From positions 10,508,082 to 10,572,081 of the forward strand of contig NC_067207.1 in assembly GCF_026262505.1 (NCBI RefSeq): a stretch of DNA of 64,000 bases, written 5' to 3'. This stretch comes from Trichomonas vaginalis G3. Its lineage: Eukaryota > Parabasalia > Trichomonadida > Trichomonadidae. The notes under the pieces are model-generated. The model searched no databases. It saw nothing but the letters and a program-made list of their open reading frames with translations, and was not told the origin of the DNA. Below, piece after piece: positions 30,872 to 39,362 of the stretch; within the stretch, counting starts at the first letter, position 1; each line of letters opens with the position of its first letter. The translations under genes and the position numbers were made by a program.

Positions 30872-30875
30872 TTAC

Positions 30876-31118
30876 TTAGCAAATAAATTTTAATGAAATG
30901 TTGTGGTCGTCAAATATTTTTATGACGTCTGGGAAACTATATTTTAAGTTCAACGTTTCACCTCCTTTCATAACGTATATCTTGTCAATGACATTATATG
31001 AAACACCACAGCAACTAACGTCGGGTTCTATTTCTTTGATGTTTATATCGTCTGCCTCTGTCAAAAGTTTCAATAGTTCTTTCAAAACTTCATGAGGTGC
31101 AATGACATATGAGTTCAC
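30876..31118 (-). CDS. 80-aa protein of unknown function
   Basis: MNSYVIAPHEVLKELLKLL... is a mostly helical N-terminus followed by a short beta-rich part with CCGVSYNVID. It overlaps the end of the next upstream gene by about 29 bases, so the two are tightly packed on minus. Whole-looking. No family recognised. Confidence 0.45.
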   Translation of the reverse strand: MNSYVIAPHEVLKELLKLLTEADDINIKEIEPDVSCCGVSYNVIDKIYVMKGGETLNLKYSFPDVIKIFDDHNISLKFIC

Positions 31119-31452
31119 TTTTACAGGGTTGTTCGACCAAGTTTAACATTATACCTAAAGCTTGACAAATCTTCTCCTGAGTTTGAAGTTTGTCTTTCAG
31201 TTGTTGGTAGTCGTTTCGAATATCTGCAACAGAACTTAAGTCTCTGCTAACTTCAGGATATGTTGGTTCTTTTACAGGAACAATTGTTATACCATCTTCG
31301 TCTTCGTATGGTTTCCCCACTTCAACATCTCTGTCTTTGACATTGACAACAACACTTTGACTGTTTGTTTGAGTTGGTGAATTTAACTTCACATCTGCCA
31401 CCGCCATTAAACCTTTTGAAACACTTACGCTTCTATTTTTCGGAAATGACAT
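31090..31452 (-). CDS. 120-aa protein of unknown function
   Basis: From the ATG at 31450-31452 (chosen because an 18-base bidirectional leader precedes it): MSFPKNRSVSVSKGLMAVADVKL..., a Thr/Val-rich disordered region, then a coiled-coil DIRNDYQQLKDKLQTQEKI. Divergent with the gene at 31471. It may be a capsid-associated or scaffold protein by position only. Confidence 0.45.
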   Translation of the reverse strand: MSFPKNRSVSVSKGLMAVADVKLNSPTQTNSQSVVVNVKDRDVEVGKPYEDEDGITIVPVKEPTYPEVSRDLSSVADIRNDYQQLKDKLQTQEKICQALGIMLNLVEQPCKSELICHCTS

Positions 31453-31470
31453 TTTACTTAGAATAAAAAG
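31453..31470. promoter_or_regulatory. 18-bp bidirectional start region
   Basis: TTTACTTAGAATAAAAAG-type spacer between divergent ATGs, the same length and layout as 16014-16031 and 48153-48170. The common pattern is TTTTA(T/C)(C/T)TAGAATAAAA, with a central TCTAGA/CTTAGA. Confidence 0.55.
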
Positions 31471-31887
31471 ATGGACGTATTCGAGTATCTCTTCGAATTG
31501 AAGCAGAACAAAGTTTACACACACAAACAATACAAATACATTGACAGAATAGTTCTTTATACAAACAATGGTAAATGTTATAGAATAGCATTTGCTGAAC
31601 CAAAATATTTTCATAAAGCAAAGAAAGTTGGTATAACTGAAATGGTGAAAGTTCTTGACGTTGACAAAAATATAACAACAAAACTTACAGATATTTCTAA
31701 AGGTAAGTTTATCTTACAATATTATGTCAAAACTGGCGTACTGTCAATATTTGACGGAGAGAAGTCAGTTCAAGAACAACTTACTGACCTGCTGCCAAAA
31801 TCTGCTCGATGGAAGCTGTCGTTATGCCAATCTGAGGAGCCCCAGCAGGTTTCATCGAACGAATCTTCAAAAGAGCATCTTCCGTGA
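31471..31887 (+). CDS. 138-aa protein, 3' end antisense to the capsid gene
   Basis: MDVFEYLFELKQNKVYTHKQYKY... with beta-rich segments (IVLYTNNGKCYRIAF, KFILQYYVKTGVLSIF). The last about 35 codons (from 31781) run through the complement of the capsid gene's end, so the true family C-terminus may be nearer 31790 and the tail acquired by overlap. No family recognised. Confidence 0.45.
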   Translation: MDVFEYLFELKQNKVYTHKQYKYIDRIVLYTNNGKCYRIAFAEPKYFHKAKKVGITEMVKVLDVDKNITTKLTDISKGKFILQYYVKTGVLSIFDGEKSVQEQLTDLLPKSARWKLSLCQSEEPQQVSSNESSKEHLP

Positions 31888-33386
31888 AAAGTGCTATTGG
31901 TTTTGTAAACTTCTTTGCTTTCAATTCATCTGGACCGTCTCTGTCACCAGTATATTGTATTTGAACTGTACCAACAGTTGAAATACCACCCATAAAGTCT
32001 TCTGAGTCAGCAAATGGAATGCCAAGCCAAAAGTTTGAACGGTCTCCATTTGTATATTGAGTTTTTTGAGCTCCTGTATGAGTCCATACTTTCACATATG
32101 GCATAATAGAACTTTGCATTTCAGGGTTAATGGTTGTTGTGAAGTTGTTGTTAAAGTTCATAGCATCTAATGTCAAGTTGTATGACCTCATATCCTCAAC
32201 TGTAGAATATTCTTCTCTTGGATAATATTTGCCATCTATGTTTATATGATATTTAATACCGGGGTTGTAGAAACAAGAATAGTCATTTATAGTTCGTCTG
32301 AACAGTACAAACATAGTATCTGCATGTTTCATTGCAGTTGTTAAAGCAATATCTGTTCTTGCACCTGGGTCAGCACTTTGGTTTCCAACTTCACCTGCAA
32401 AGTCTTTGACAGATATTTGGTGTATAGGGAACATAAGTGGAACTGCAATATATTTGGCAGCTAAAGCATTTGAAATATCTGGGTCCAACATATAGACTGC
32501 AAGTCTGCTTTCTATTCTCTTGCATTCAAATTTTTCGCATGTGAACTTAACTGGGTCCCAAGCATCTCCAGCAGCATTGAAATAATAGTTTACTTCAGTG
32601 TTGAGGTTTGAGAAACCAAAGTCTAAGTCAACTTTGTTTTGCAAAAGTCGGCGAATGACATTTTATTTGTTCCCACTACTTCTGTAAGAGTGAATGGGTC
32701 TTGTGTTGGTGCAATGACTAAGTTATTTTTGCTTGGAGTAAGTTCAATAGAAATTTTTCCTGCCCAGTTTGGCAAGTATCTTAAAAACCTGAAGATGAGG
32801 AAAGATGACAAAGGAACTCTAAGTTTCAGTTTTACTTTGGTTACTGCTGCTGCAGTTTGTCCAGAAAGGTTAACATAAACTCCTGGAACGTTAGGGTCAA
32901 GTCTTCTTATTTTCTCAATAGTTGCATACTGGTCTGTTTGTTCTCTAGCTTGTGGTTGTACTGAGTTTCTCAAAGCGAACCATTCATAGTTTGCCCATGT
33001 TACTGTTTGAACTAAGTCAGAGTTAGAATATATCTTATATCCATGAAAACTTCTGGAGCATATTGGTATCCGACATAGAAAATTCCATTGCAACCTTTCT
33101 TGTCAGACAACTTGGCAGAAGGTTTTATTTCAATGTCTTGTTCCACGTATAAGAAAGAGTTGTCAATAGAAATTATATGAAACCTGTCGCAAGCAATATC
33201 TACTGTTGTTGAAGAACCTTCTCCAAACTCACCTACGTTTCCATAAGAAACAGCAGTTGTATATTCGTAAGTTCCAGGAACTATTTCTGACCTTCTAATG
33301 GCATTGTCGCATTCGTTATACCATTCGGAAACATTTCCATTCATAGCATCCAAAACTGTTGGCGTTATATTCTGAGCGGCGTACAT
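31781..33386 (-). CDS. major capsid protein, double jelly-roll (broken)
   Basis: Starts MYAAQNITPTVLDAMNGNVS and ends QIGITTASIEQILAAGQ. Beta-rich throughout. The segment VPLSSFLIFRFLRYLPNWAG followed by ISIELTPSKNNLV and the later IKYHINIDGKYYPREEY...MRSYNLT are typical of Polinton-type double-jelly-roll capsid proteins, and the region's length (about 1.6 kb) fits. It would form the hexons of an icosahedral virion. It lies in the minus-strand structural block next to the penton-like gene. Broken, a few breaks. Present only in copy A. Confidence 0.7.
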
Positions 33387-33418
33387 TTCATATGAGTAAA
33401 AATATAGAATAGTTGGAT

Positions 33419-34393
33419 TTATATGTCATAATAGAACCCACGTGGACCAAGCTTTACTTTCTTCCTGACTGAGTTTTTAACTCTTCTTTTTCCTTCATTG
33501 CCCTCTGCTTGAAGTTGTTGCATCTTTGCATTATGTTCATCTAGTATGTTGCAAATTTCCCATGTCCTTTTTGCCTTTGGGCTCTGGTCGCCCATCTCAG
33601 GTAACCTATATCCTAGAAAGAGTTTGTCATAGTTTGTATTTGAGTCTTCGCTTATTGTTTGCATGACTCTTTCCTGAGTTTCCGGTTCAAGCTCTTCAAA
33701 CAGTGCCTGTCCATATGGAATATGCTCGTTTCCAAATATATGTTTTTGTAGCCATTCTGGTTTTCTTTCCATGTTACCAACTATATCTTTTGTGAATGGG
33801 AAAGCTTTTACCCAATCTTTCAGTCTTGCGTCGTTTATTTCTGTAGTTGGTTTTATTTTGTCAAGGAACATGTTTTTCAATACTAACATTTCATTTGGTA
33901 CTGTCCATTTGAGTTTTCTTAAATATTCATCCCTTCTCGATTCATCGCCTGCAAAGTAAGTTTTTATGACATTTTGTAAACTTTCGTTTGCAAGGTCATG
34001 TACAATAGGTTCTCTTCCTTCTCTGTCCATAACTTTCTTTCTAAACTCTTCACCAAATATACCATCTCTATGGTTCTGTGTAGTTCTTTGAGATAAATGT
34101 TCTAGAACGTCAGGTGTTATATTTCCATCAGCCATGTTCATTTCATACTGGTCCAAAATATCTGCATGTTTCATATCTTTCAATGGCATTAAAGCCGCGC
34201 TTAAAATACCAGCTATATCTGGTTCACCATTGACTTCCATTGCGTCTACAACTTCTTGGAATTGTGGTTGTAAGTTTATGAACCACCTATCCGGGTTAGC
34301 TTTATGACCCCATCTCATTGTAGTTCCATCGTCTGCAGAAACAAAAGTAGGTTTGTTTCCATCTTGGTTAGGTTCTGAATGAACTTTAAACAA
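33419..34393 (-). CDS. 324-aa structural-block protein of unknown function
   Basis: A whole-looking, mainly helical protein: MFKVHSEPNQDGNKPTFV... with RDGIFGEEFRKKVMDREGRE and a strongly basic C-terminus (GKRRVKNSVRKKVKLGPRGF). The basic tail suggests contact with DNA or with the capsid interior. Immediately upstream of the capsid gene on the same strand, so probably co-expressed late. I see no protease triad. No family recognised. Confidence 0.5.
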   Translation of the reverse strand: MFKVHSEPNQDGNKPTFVSADDGTTMRWGHKANPDRWFINLQPQFQEVVDAMEVNGEPDIAGILSAALMPLKDMKHADILDQYEMNMADGNITPDVLEHLSQRTTQNHRDGIFGEEFRKKVMDREGREPIVHDLANESLQNVIKTYFAGDESRRDEYLRKLKWTVPNEMLVLKNMFLDKIKPTTEINDARLKDWVKAFPFTKDIVGNMERKPEWLQKHIFGNEHIPYGQALFEELEPETQERVMQTISEDSNTNYDKLFLGYRLPEMGDQSPKAKRTWEICNILDEHNAKMQQLQAEGNEGKRRVKNSVRKKVKLGPRGFYYDI

Positions 34394-34422
34394 TGTTTCA
34401 TTTCTATATGTTTTCTTGAAAT

Positions 34423-35191
34423 TTAACCTTTTATTTCACCGAGTTCATCCGAAGATTGAACGTTAAATGCTCGTAAGTAAAAAGGGTTGTTGTATTTGTG
34501 TACATTTTTTTTCAGTTCTTCCATTCTATGCTGAATATTTTCATCTGGTGTTGGAGTCTTTTGTATGTCGGCAAACATTTTTCGATATTCTTCTACTATG
34601 TCAGCCGAATTTTTTTTTAGACTCTTGGAAATATTCCATATTCTCCGCATACTCTTGTTGAGGGTCAAGATTTTTCGGCTGTTCCAAATCTTCATCTAGT
34701 TCTGTGAAGTTAGTTTCCAAAGGAGTGACTTGTTCGTTTCCTTCAGGCTCTTCTAGCTGTTGTTGCTGAACTATTTCTTCCATGTCTGGTTGTATCTGAA
34801 CTATTTCTTCCTGTGGAGTTTCTTGTACCTCATCTGCTGGCATTTCATATATTCCGAGACCGTTTTCAACAATTTCCCTATCTACGTCATCCGCATTCAT
34901 AAGCTTTTGTTCTTTCGTTCCGTCTCTATTTTTTACGCGTTTCATGACGAAAGTTGAATTGTCATTTAGCTCTGACATCAAATATCTCGGAGTAAATTCA
35001 TCCATGTCATTTGGATGATATGCTATTAAATCATATCCCTTAGCGAGCTTGTATTTTCCAGGTTTGAGATTATATCCGTTTTGGTGCTGAGCCATAAAGC
35101 TAAATAGGTTCGGGTCAGTATTTCCATCCTTGAACTTTCCAATAGCTTCTTTATATCTGTCACTAAAGTCAAACAGTATCTGGGAAACCAC
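34423..35191 (-). CDS. acidic Gln/Glu-rich structural-block protein (broken)
   Basis: Starts MVSQILFDFSDRYKEAIGKF, then a folded-looking 100 residues (GYNLKPGKYKLAKGYDLIAYH). A long Glu/Gln/Pro-rich region (VQETPQEEIVQIQPDMEEI) and a helical end follow. Broken. No family recognised. It overlaps the start of the next gene region. Confidence 0.45.
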
Positions 35192-35655
35192 ACTCTTCTT
35201 TAAGCATTTTTAAGAATTCTTGGTTTCCTTGTTCTCTACTTCTTTTATGTCCTTGCTCTGTTTGTGGTTGTTGTTGTGCAGGGTTTTGAACTGTTGGTTG
35301 CTGTGCTGGTTGTTGTGGTTGTTGTGTTGGTGTTGTGTGGTTGTTGTGTTGGTTGTTGTGTTGGTTTTGGTGCATGCCTGTGTCTGTGTCCATGTGACGA
35401 TGTAAATGTTTTAGGTAGTCCTGGTGCAGGTGCTTCTCTTGGAGGGTTTGGTGGTATATAAGTTCCACCAGCTGGCACATATGTTCCATCTGCAGCGTAA
35501 TGTCCTACCTGACTTTTCGTTCTTAAGAAAGCATTTACTAGGTCTGTTTTGGTCTGTTGTAACTCTTTTTCTTGACTTTTCACAACAGTTGCTCTAACGG
35601 CGTCATAGGCACTTTGAACTGCCTGTCTCGTTGCTGCATCTGTTATTTTCGTCAT
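35169..35655 (-). CDS. Gln/Thr/Pro low-complexity structural-block protein (broken)
   Basis: The N-terminal 50 residues are helical (DAATRQAVQSAYDAVRATVV), then GTYVPAGGTYIPPNPPREAP and a long Gln/Asn/Thr/His repeat region. The low-complexity DNA is a CAA/CAC-like microsatellite, which tends to expand and shift. Broken. Possibly a virion or scaffold protein, from position only. Confidence 0.4.
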
Positions 35656-35659
35656 ATTT

Positions 35660-36631
35660 TTGTGCTACTTCTCTTAACTCTTTGTCGAAACCTTCAGACT
35701 TCAGTTTCTTTCCAGATGAGAAGTCGTTCACTTGTTTCACCTTACTATGAAGAGCTTCGAAGGCGTTCTTAAAGTCAGCATTGTTAAAGCTTCATTTGAA
35801 CTGTCTTCATCCGCTTGTATTTTTGTCCTTATTGACCCTATAAGTTGGGCTGCTTTAGCGTTGGCTTGGGCATCTAACCAGTCATTGTTAGCTTTTATAT
35901 ATTCTGCGCTTTTCATTGCCTTTTGCATGGCTGCGTCGTTATTTTTACTTTCTTGTGCTAAGTTTTCATACTGTACGGTTTGGTTTTGCAACTGTAAAAG
36001 TTTTTCTGCCTTTACATTTGCTTCAACTTCTTTTTTATACTCATCGCTATCCATATATGTCTTCAGGGCTTTTTTGTTTTATCTCTTCATCTTTCAGTAC
36101 TTTATATTGAGTAGTATGGTTTTTTCAAATTTAGACATCTTGTTCCATTTTTGCTACTTCTGCTGCTTTTTCTGACACTTTTTTCGCATATTCCTCTGTA
36201 CTTAGTTCTTTCAGTTGTTCTTCTTTCTTTTTTTCTCTACGTTTAACTCATTGAGTTTCTTTGTGTGTCTGTCATATTCTAGTTTCTTTTCGTTTTCACT
36301 TATTTGCTTCTGTATGTCTATGTTTGACTTTTTGACATCTGTTATTGATTTTTGAGTGAACTCAAATTCATTTGACTTTGAGGGTTATAGCTGTTCCGTC
36401 TGCAGCTCCACCATAGCCTGCCATTTTCGCTAAAAGTGCCGCTCTTAAACCTCCACTCTGTGCACCAATAACTCGGTTTTAAAAGCATAGGGTTGCTTGA
36501 CATTTGTTTGCAACATAGTGGGGTCATTCATAATTTGTTGTTGCAACTGTTGTTGTGGTGTTCAGTTTTACTATTGGATGTTTCAATGCTCTCTTCCTCT
36601 TACGTATATTCTTACGTAGCTTACGTGGCAT
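35660..36631 (-). CDS. coiled-coil protein with basic N-terminus (broken)
   Basis: The start at 36629-36631 gives MPRKLRKNIRKRKRALKHP, a very basic peptide like viral core or DNA-packing proteins. The rest is Gln/Lys/Glu/Ala-rich coiled coil (VEANVKAEKLLQLQNQTVQY, NDWLDAQANAKAAQLIG). Heavily broken. It is the gene nearest the right terminus. Function unknown. Confidence 0.4.
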
Positions 36632-36649
36632 TTTAAGTGAAGTTAAAAA

Positions 36650-37615
36650 CATTTACGATGAAGAAGTTTCGACAAAACATTTACGATGAAATCATGACAA
36701 AACATTTACGAAGAAATCATGAGTTTTCTACCCTCTTGAATTTTCATGAAATTTACACCAAAAATATATTTTATGTTAGAATGTTAGATCTAACATGTTT
36801 TTCTAACATGTTTTCTAACATCGTAGAAAACTCTTGAAATCATGAAATTTACACCAAAAAATAATGTTTTGTTAGAATGTTAGATCTAACCCTTCTACCC
36901 TAAATTATATTTTTGGGTCCTTTACGCTCATTACGAAGAAGTCTTGACAAAACATATACGATGAAGAAGTTTCGACAAAACATATACGAAGAAATCATGA
37001 GTTTTCTACGATGTTAGAAAACATGTTAGAAAACGTGTTAGATCTAACATTCTAACATAAACATTAATTTTTGGGTCATTTACGCTCATTACGAAGAAGT
37101 CTTGACAAAACATTTACGATGAAGTCTTGAAAAACATTTACGATGAATTCATGACAAAACATTTACGATGAAGAAGTTTTCGACAAAACATTTACGAAGA
37201 AATCATGAGTTTTCTACGATGTTAGAAAACATTTAGAAACATGTTTAGATCTAACATTCTAACATAACATTATTTTTGGGTCATTTACGCTCATTACGAA
37301 GAAGTCTTGACAAAACATTTACGAAGAAGTCTCTTGACAAAACATTCGAAAGAAGTCTTGACAAAACATTTACGATGAAATCATGACAAAACATTTACGA
37401 TGAAATCATGACAAAACATTTACGATGAAATCATGACAAAAAAGTCAACGGCTGGTCGGCTGGGGTTCGGTCCTCCTCTTGGGTCTTGGGAAAAATTTCT
37501 TATGGGCTGGAAGCCCTCCGAATAAAAACTTCATTTATACTAAACATCTTCAGGGCTAGAAGGCACGAAGTGCCTGGAAGCCCCACTACCTTTTTTTTTT
37601 TTTTTTTTTTTTTTT
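36650..37615 (-). repeat. right terminal inverted repeat of Polinton A
   Basis: Inverted counterpart of 12589-13520. From the tip inward: T-run 37591-37615, CCCCACTACC and about 165 bp of unique terminus, then tandem AAACATTTACGATGAAATC or GAAGAAGTCTTGACAAAAC words, with GTTAGATCTAAC modules near 36780, 36870, 37040 and 37250. It agrees almost base for base with the left copy in the unique part, which points to a young insertion. Confidence 0.88.
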
Positions 37616-37621
37616 ATTTAA
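37616..37621. repeat. target-site duplication of Polinton A, right copy
   Basis: ATTTAA directly after the terminal T-run, matching 12583-12588. Confidence 0.7.
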
Positions 37622-37675
37622 TTATAATTAGGAAAAAGTTAGTTTTGAGAGTACTTTTCATAGGCATATAGAATG

Positions 37676-37996
37676 AAATCTTCTGAAAAATAATATCACA
37701 TAAACTCATATTATTTTCTAATATATAACTATTTTATATAAAAATCAAATTCAATGATCTTAAAAGCGAAGGATAAACCTCAAAATTTACGAATATAATG
37801 AGTGGGAATAGGCGTAAAGCAAAAATTGATATTTCATATGGTTTTATGATAGCTAAGCATTATATTCCCACTCATTATATTCGTAAATTTTGAGGTTTAT
37901 CCTTCGCTTTTAAGATCATTGAATTTGATTTTTATATAAAATAGTTATATATTAGAAATAATATGAGTTTATGTGATATTATTTTTCAGAAGATTT
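37676..37996. mobile_element. MITE-like palindrome
   Basis: Arms 37676-37810 and 37863-37996 are inverted copies of about 134 bp with perhaps a single one-base length difference, around a 52-bp centre. No coding capacity. It lies 54 bp outside Polinton A. The high arm identity implies recent origin. I see no clear target duplication at its ends. Confidence 0.65.
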
Positions 37997-38552
37997 TGTG
38001 TTCTTCTTCAAAATTTTATTTTTTTATTAAAAAGAATCTTTACAAAATATACATTTACTTTAATTAATATTTAAAAACGTGCTCTATCAAAAGTTCCAAA
38101 AATTCAATATTTTAGCTTTTCTGAGGTGTCACTTTTGATGAATTTCTGTTTACAACAGACCTATTAAGAAAAGCAGTAATGAAAAAAAAATCTGAAATTC
38201 ATAAAAATTACAAGTTTCTGATGACAATTAGCTTAATTAACCCAGGTACAAGATTATATAATTGTATTTTCTATCCAATTATCCATATAATATCTTATCC
38301 AGAAAAAAAAACTTGATCAATACCAAATGATTTTTTAACTAGTAAATAAAGTATTTTCTTTACACACACATTGTATATCATAGTTTTTTTTTTTTGGTTT
38401 CGCAAAACATCCAAAAACAAATATGCTATAAAAGTGACAATTTTAGCAAAACGAAACCCTTATTTACATGTTCTGATTTCTGAGGTGATAGTTACATTTT
38501 GACAAAATAGCAGATTCAATATTTCAGATTTTTTTACTCTCAAAATATTTCG
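37997..38552. other. upstream region of the GTPase gene
   Basis: AT-rich, with no gene. It contains the right partner (38127-38151) of the 25-bp outer inverted repeat. I see no clear initiator next to the GTPase start. The leader ATTTTTTTACTCTCAAAATATTTCG precedes the ATG at 38553. Confidence 0.5.
38127..38151. repeat. 25-bp outer inverted repeat, right of Polinton A
   Basis: Exact complement of 12478-12502. It includes TGTCACTTTT, similar to the TGTCACTTTTC found upstream of the host gene at 41631 and of the methyltransferase genes. Confidence 0.7.
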
Positions 38553-39149
38553 ATGGAAGATATAAGCCCAAATAGAATTAAGGTTTCTATCATTGGCGAT
38601 TCTGGTGTCGGAAAAACGTCTTTAGCACAGAAAGAAATATATGGTACGTTTGATTATGCAGTAACTCCAACAATTGGAACTTCTCATCTAATTGCTCACG
38701 AAAAAGTTGATAACGTTGACGTTGAAATGTGCTTATGGGATACAGCTGGCCAGGAGAAATACAAATCTCTGGTTCCACTTTATACTCGCGATTCTGACGT
38801 TATTATTATCGTAGCTTCCATAGCTGACCACCTTTCTGTTCAAAATGTATCTAAATGGGTTGAAATGATCTTAGAAAGCAACGGAGATCCTCAATTTCTC
38901 GTTGCTATTAACAAAATGGATATGCCGATTGACAACTCTGATGCAATATTAGATCCATTACAAAACGAATACGACGATTTATTCTTAGTTTCAGCGAAAA
39001 CAGGTGATGGAGTTCGAGAATTATTTTTCAAAGCTGCCAAAATGGGTTATACTCGCCAGACTTCCCCACCAAAAGAGAAAGATAACCAGCATCAAGTTAT
39101 TACAAAGAACAAACAAAAGTCTAAGTCAAAAGATTCGGATTGTTGTTAA
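38553..39149 (+). CDS. Rab-family small GTPase
   Basis: 198 residues, the usual Rab length. G1 GDSGVGKTS at 15-23, G3 WDTAGQE at 62-68, G4 NKMD at 120-123 and G5 SAKTG at 147-151. The C-terminus is basic and ends in CC, a double-geranylgeranylation signal that anchors Rabs to vesicle membranes. It would control a step of vesicle traffic. The switch I region (TPTIGTSHL) differs from textbook Rabs, so the subfamily cannot be named; trichomonads have very expanded, divergent Rab sets. No intron seen. Convergent with the kinase gene, with 213 bp between stops. Confidence 0.88.
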   Translation: MEDISPNRIKVSIIGDSGVGKTSLAQKEIYGTFDYAVTPTIGTSHLIAHEKVDNVDVEMCLWDTAGQEKYKSLVPLYTRDSDVIIIVASIADHLSVQNVSKWVEMILESNGDPQFLVAINKMDMPIDNSDAILDPLQNEYDDLFLVSAKTGDGVRELFFKAAKMGYTRQTSPPKEKDNQHQVITKNKQKSKSKDSDCC

Positions 39150-39362
39150 TTTTGTTATTAATAAAATACATTTTACGATATTATTGTTTCTGTCTATAAT
39201 TTCAATACAAATCATTCAACAGTAGAGATTAATTATGAAATTTCAGATCTCAAATTTTTAATTAATAAAAGGATTTGTTACATACATTAATAGATATCTT
39301 TAAAAGATAAAAACAACTAATATATCAATACAAAATAAAAATAATAAACAAATTTATATAAA

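Larger units (their letters stand above)
12589..37615. mobile_element. Polinton/Maverick element, copy A (about 25.0 kb)
   Basis: It has long terminal inverted repeats, a 6-bp target duplication, and the family's hallmark genes: integrase, packaging ATPase, major capsid protein and a PolB-related gene, plus an SF3 helicase. The ends are A-runs (24 and 25 bases) followed by GGTAGTGGGG. Left part: methyltransferase, small virion-like proteins, fibre, integrase, PolB region and KilA-N genes, mostly on plus. Right part: ATPase, helicase, penton-like gene, capsid and structural genes, mostly on minus. The copy is a fossil with roughly ten or more breaks. The two termini are nearly identical to each other, so insertion is probably recent. 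Family assignment rests on motifs and termini. Confidence 0.92.

Noticed and set aside
35220-35461. Val/Leu/Cys-rich plus-strand frames
   Set aside because: Antisense of the CAA/CAC low-complexity region of a minus-strand gene.
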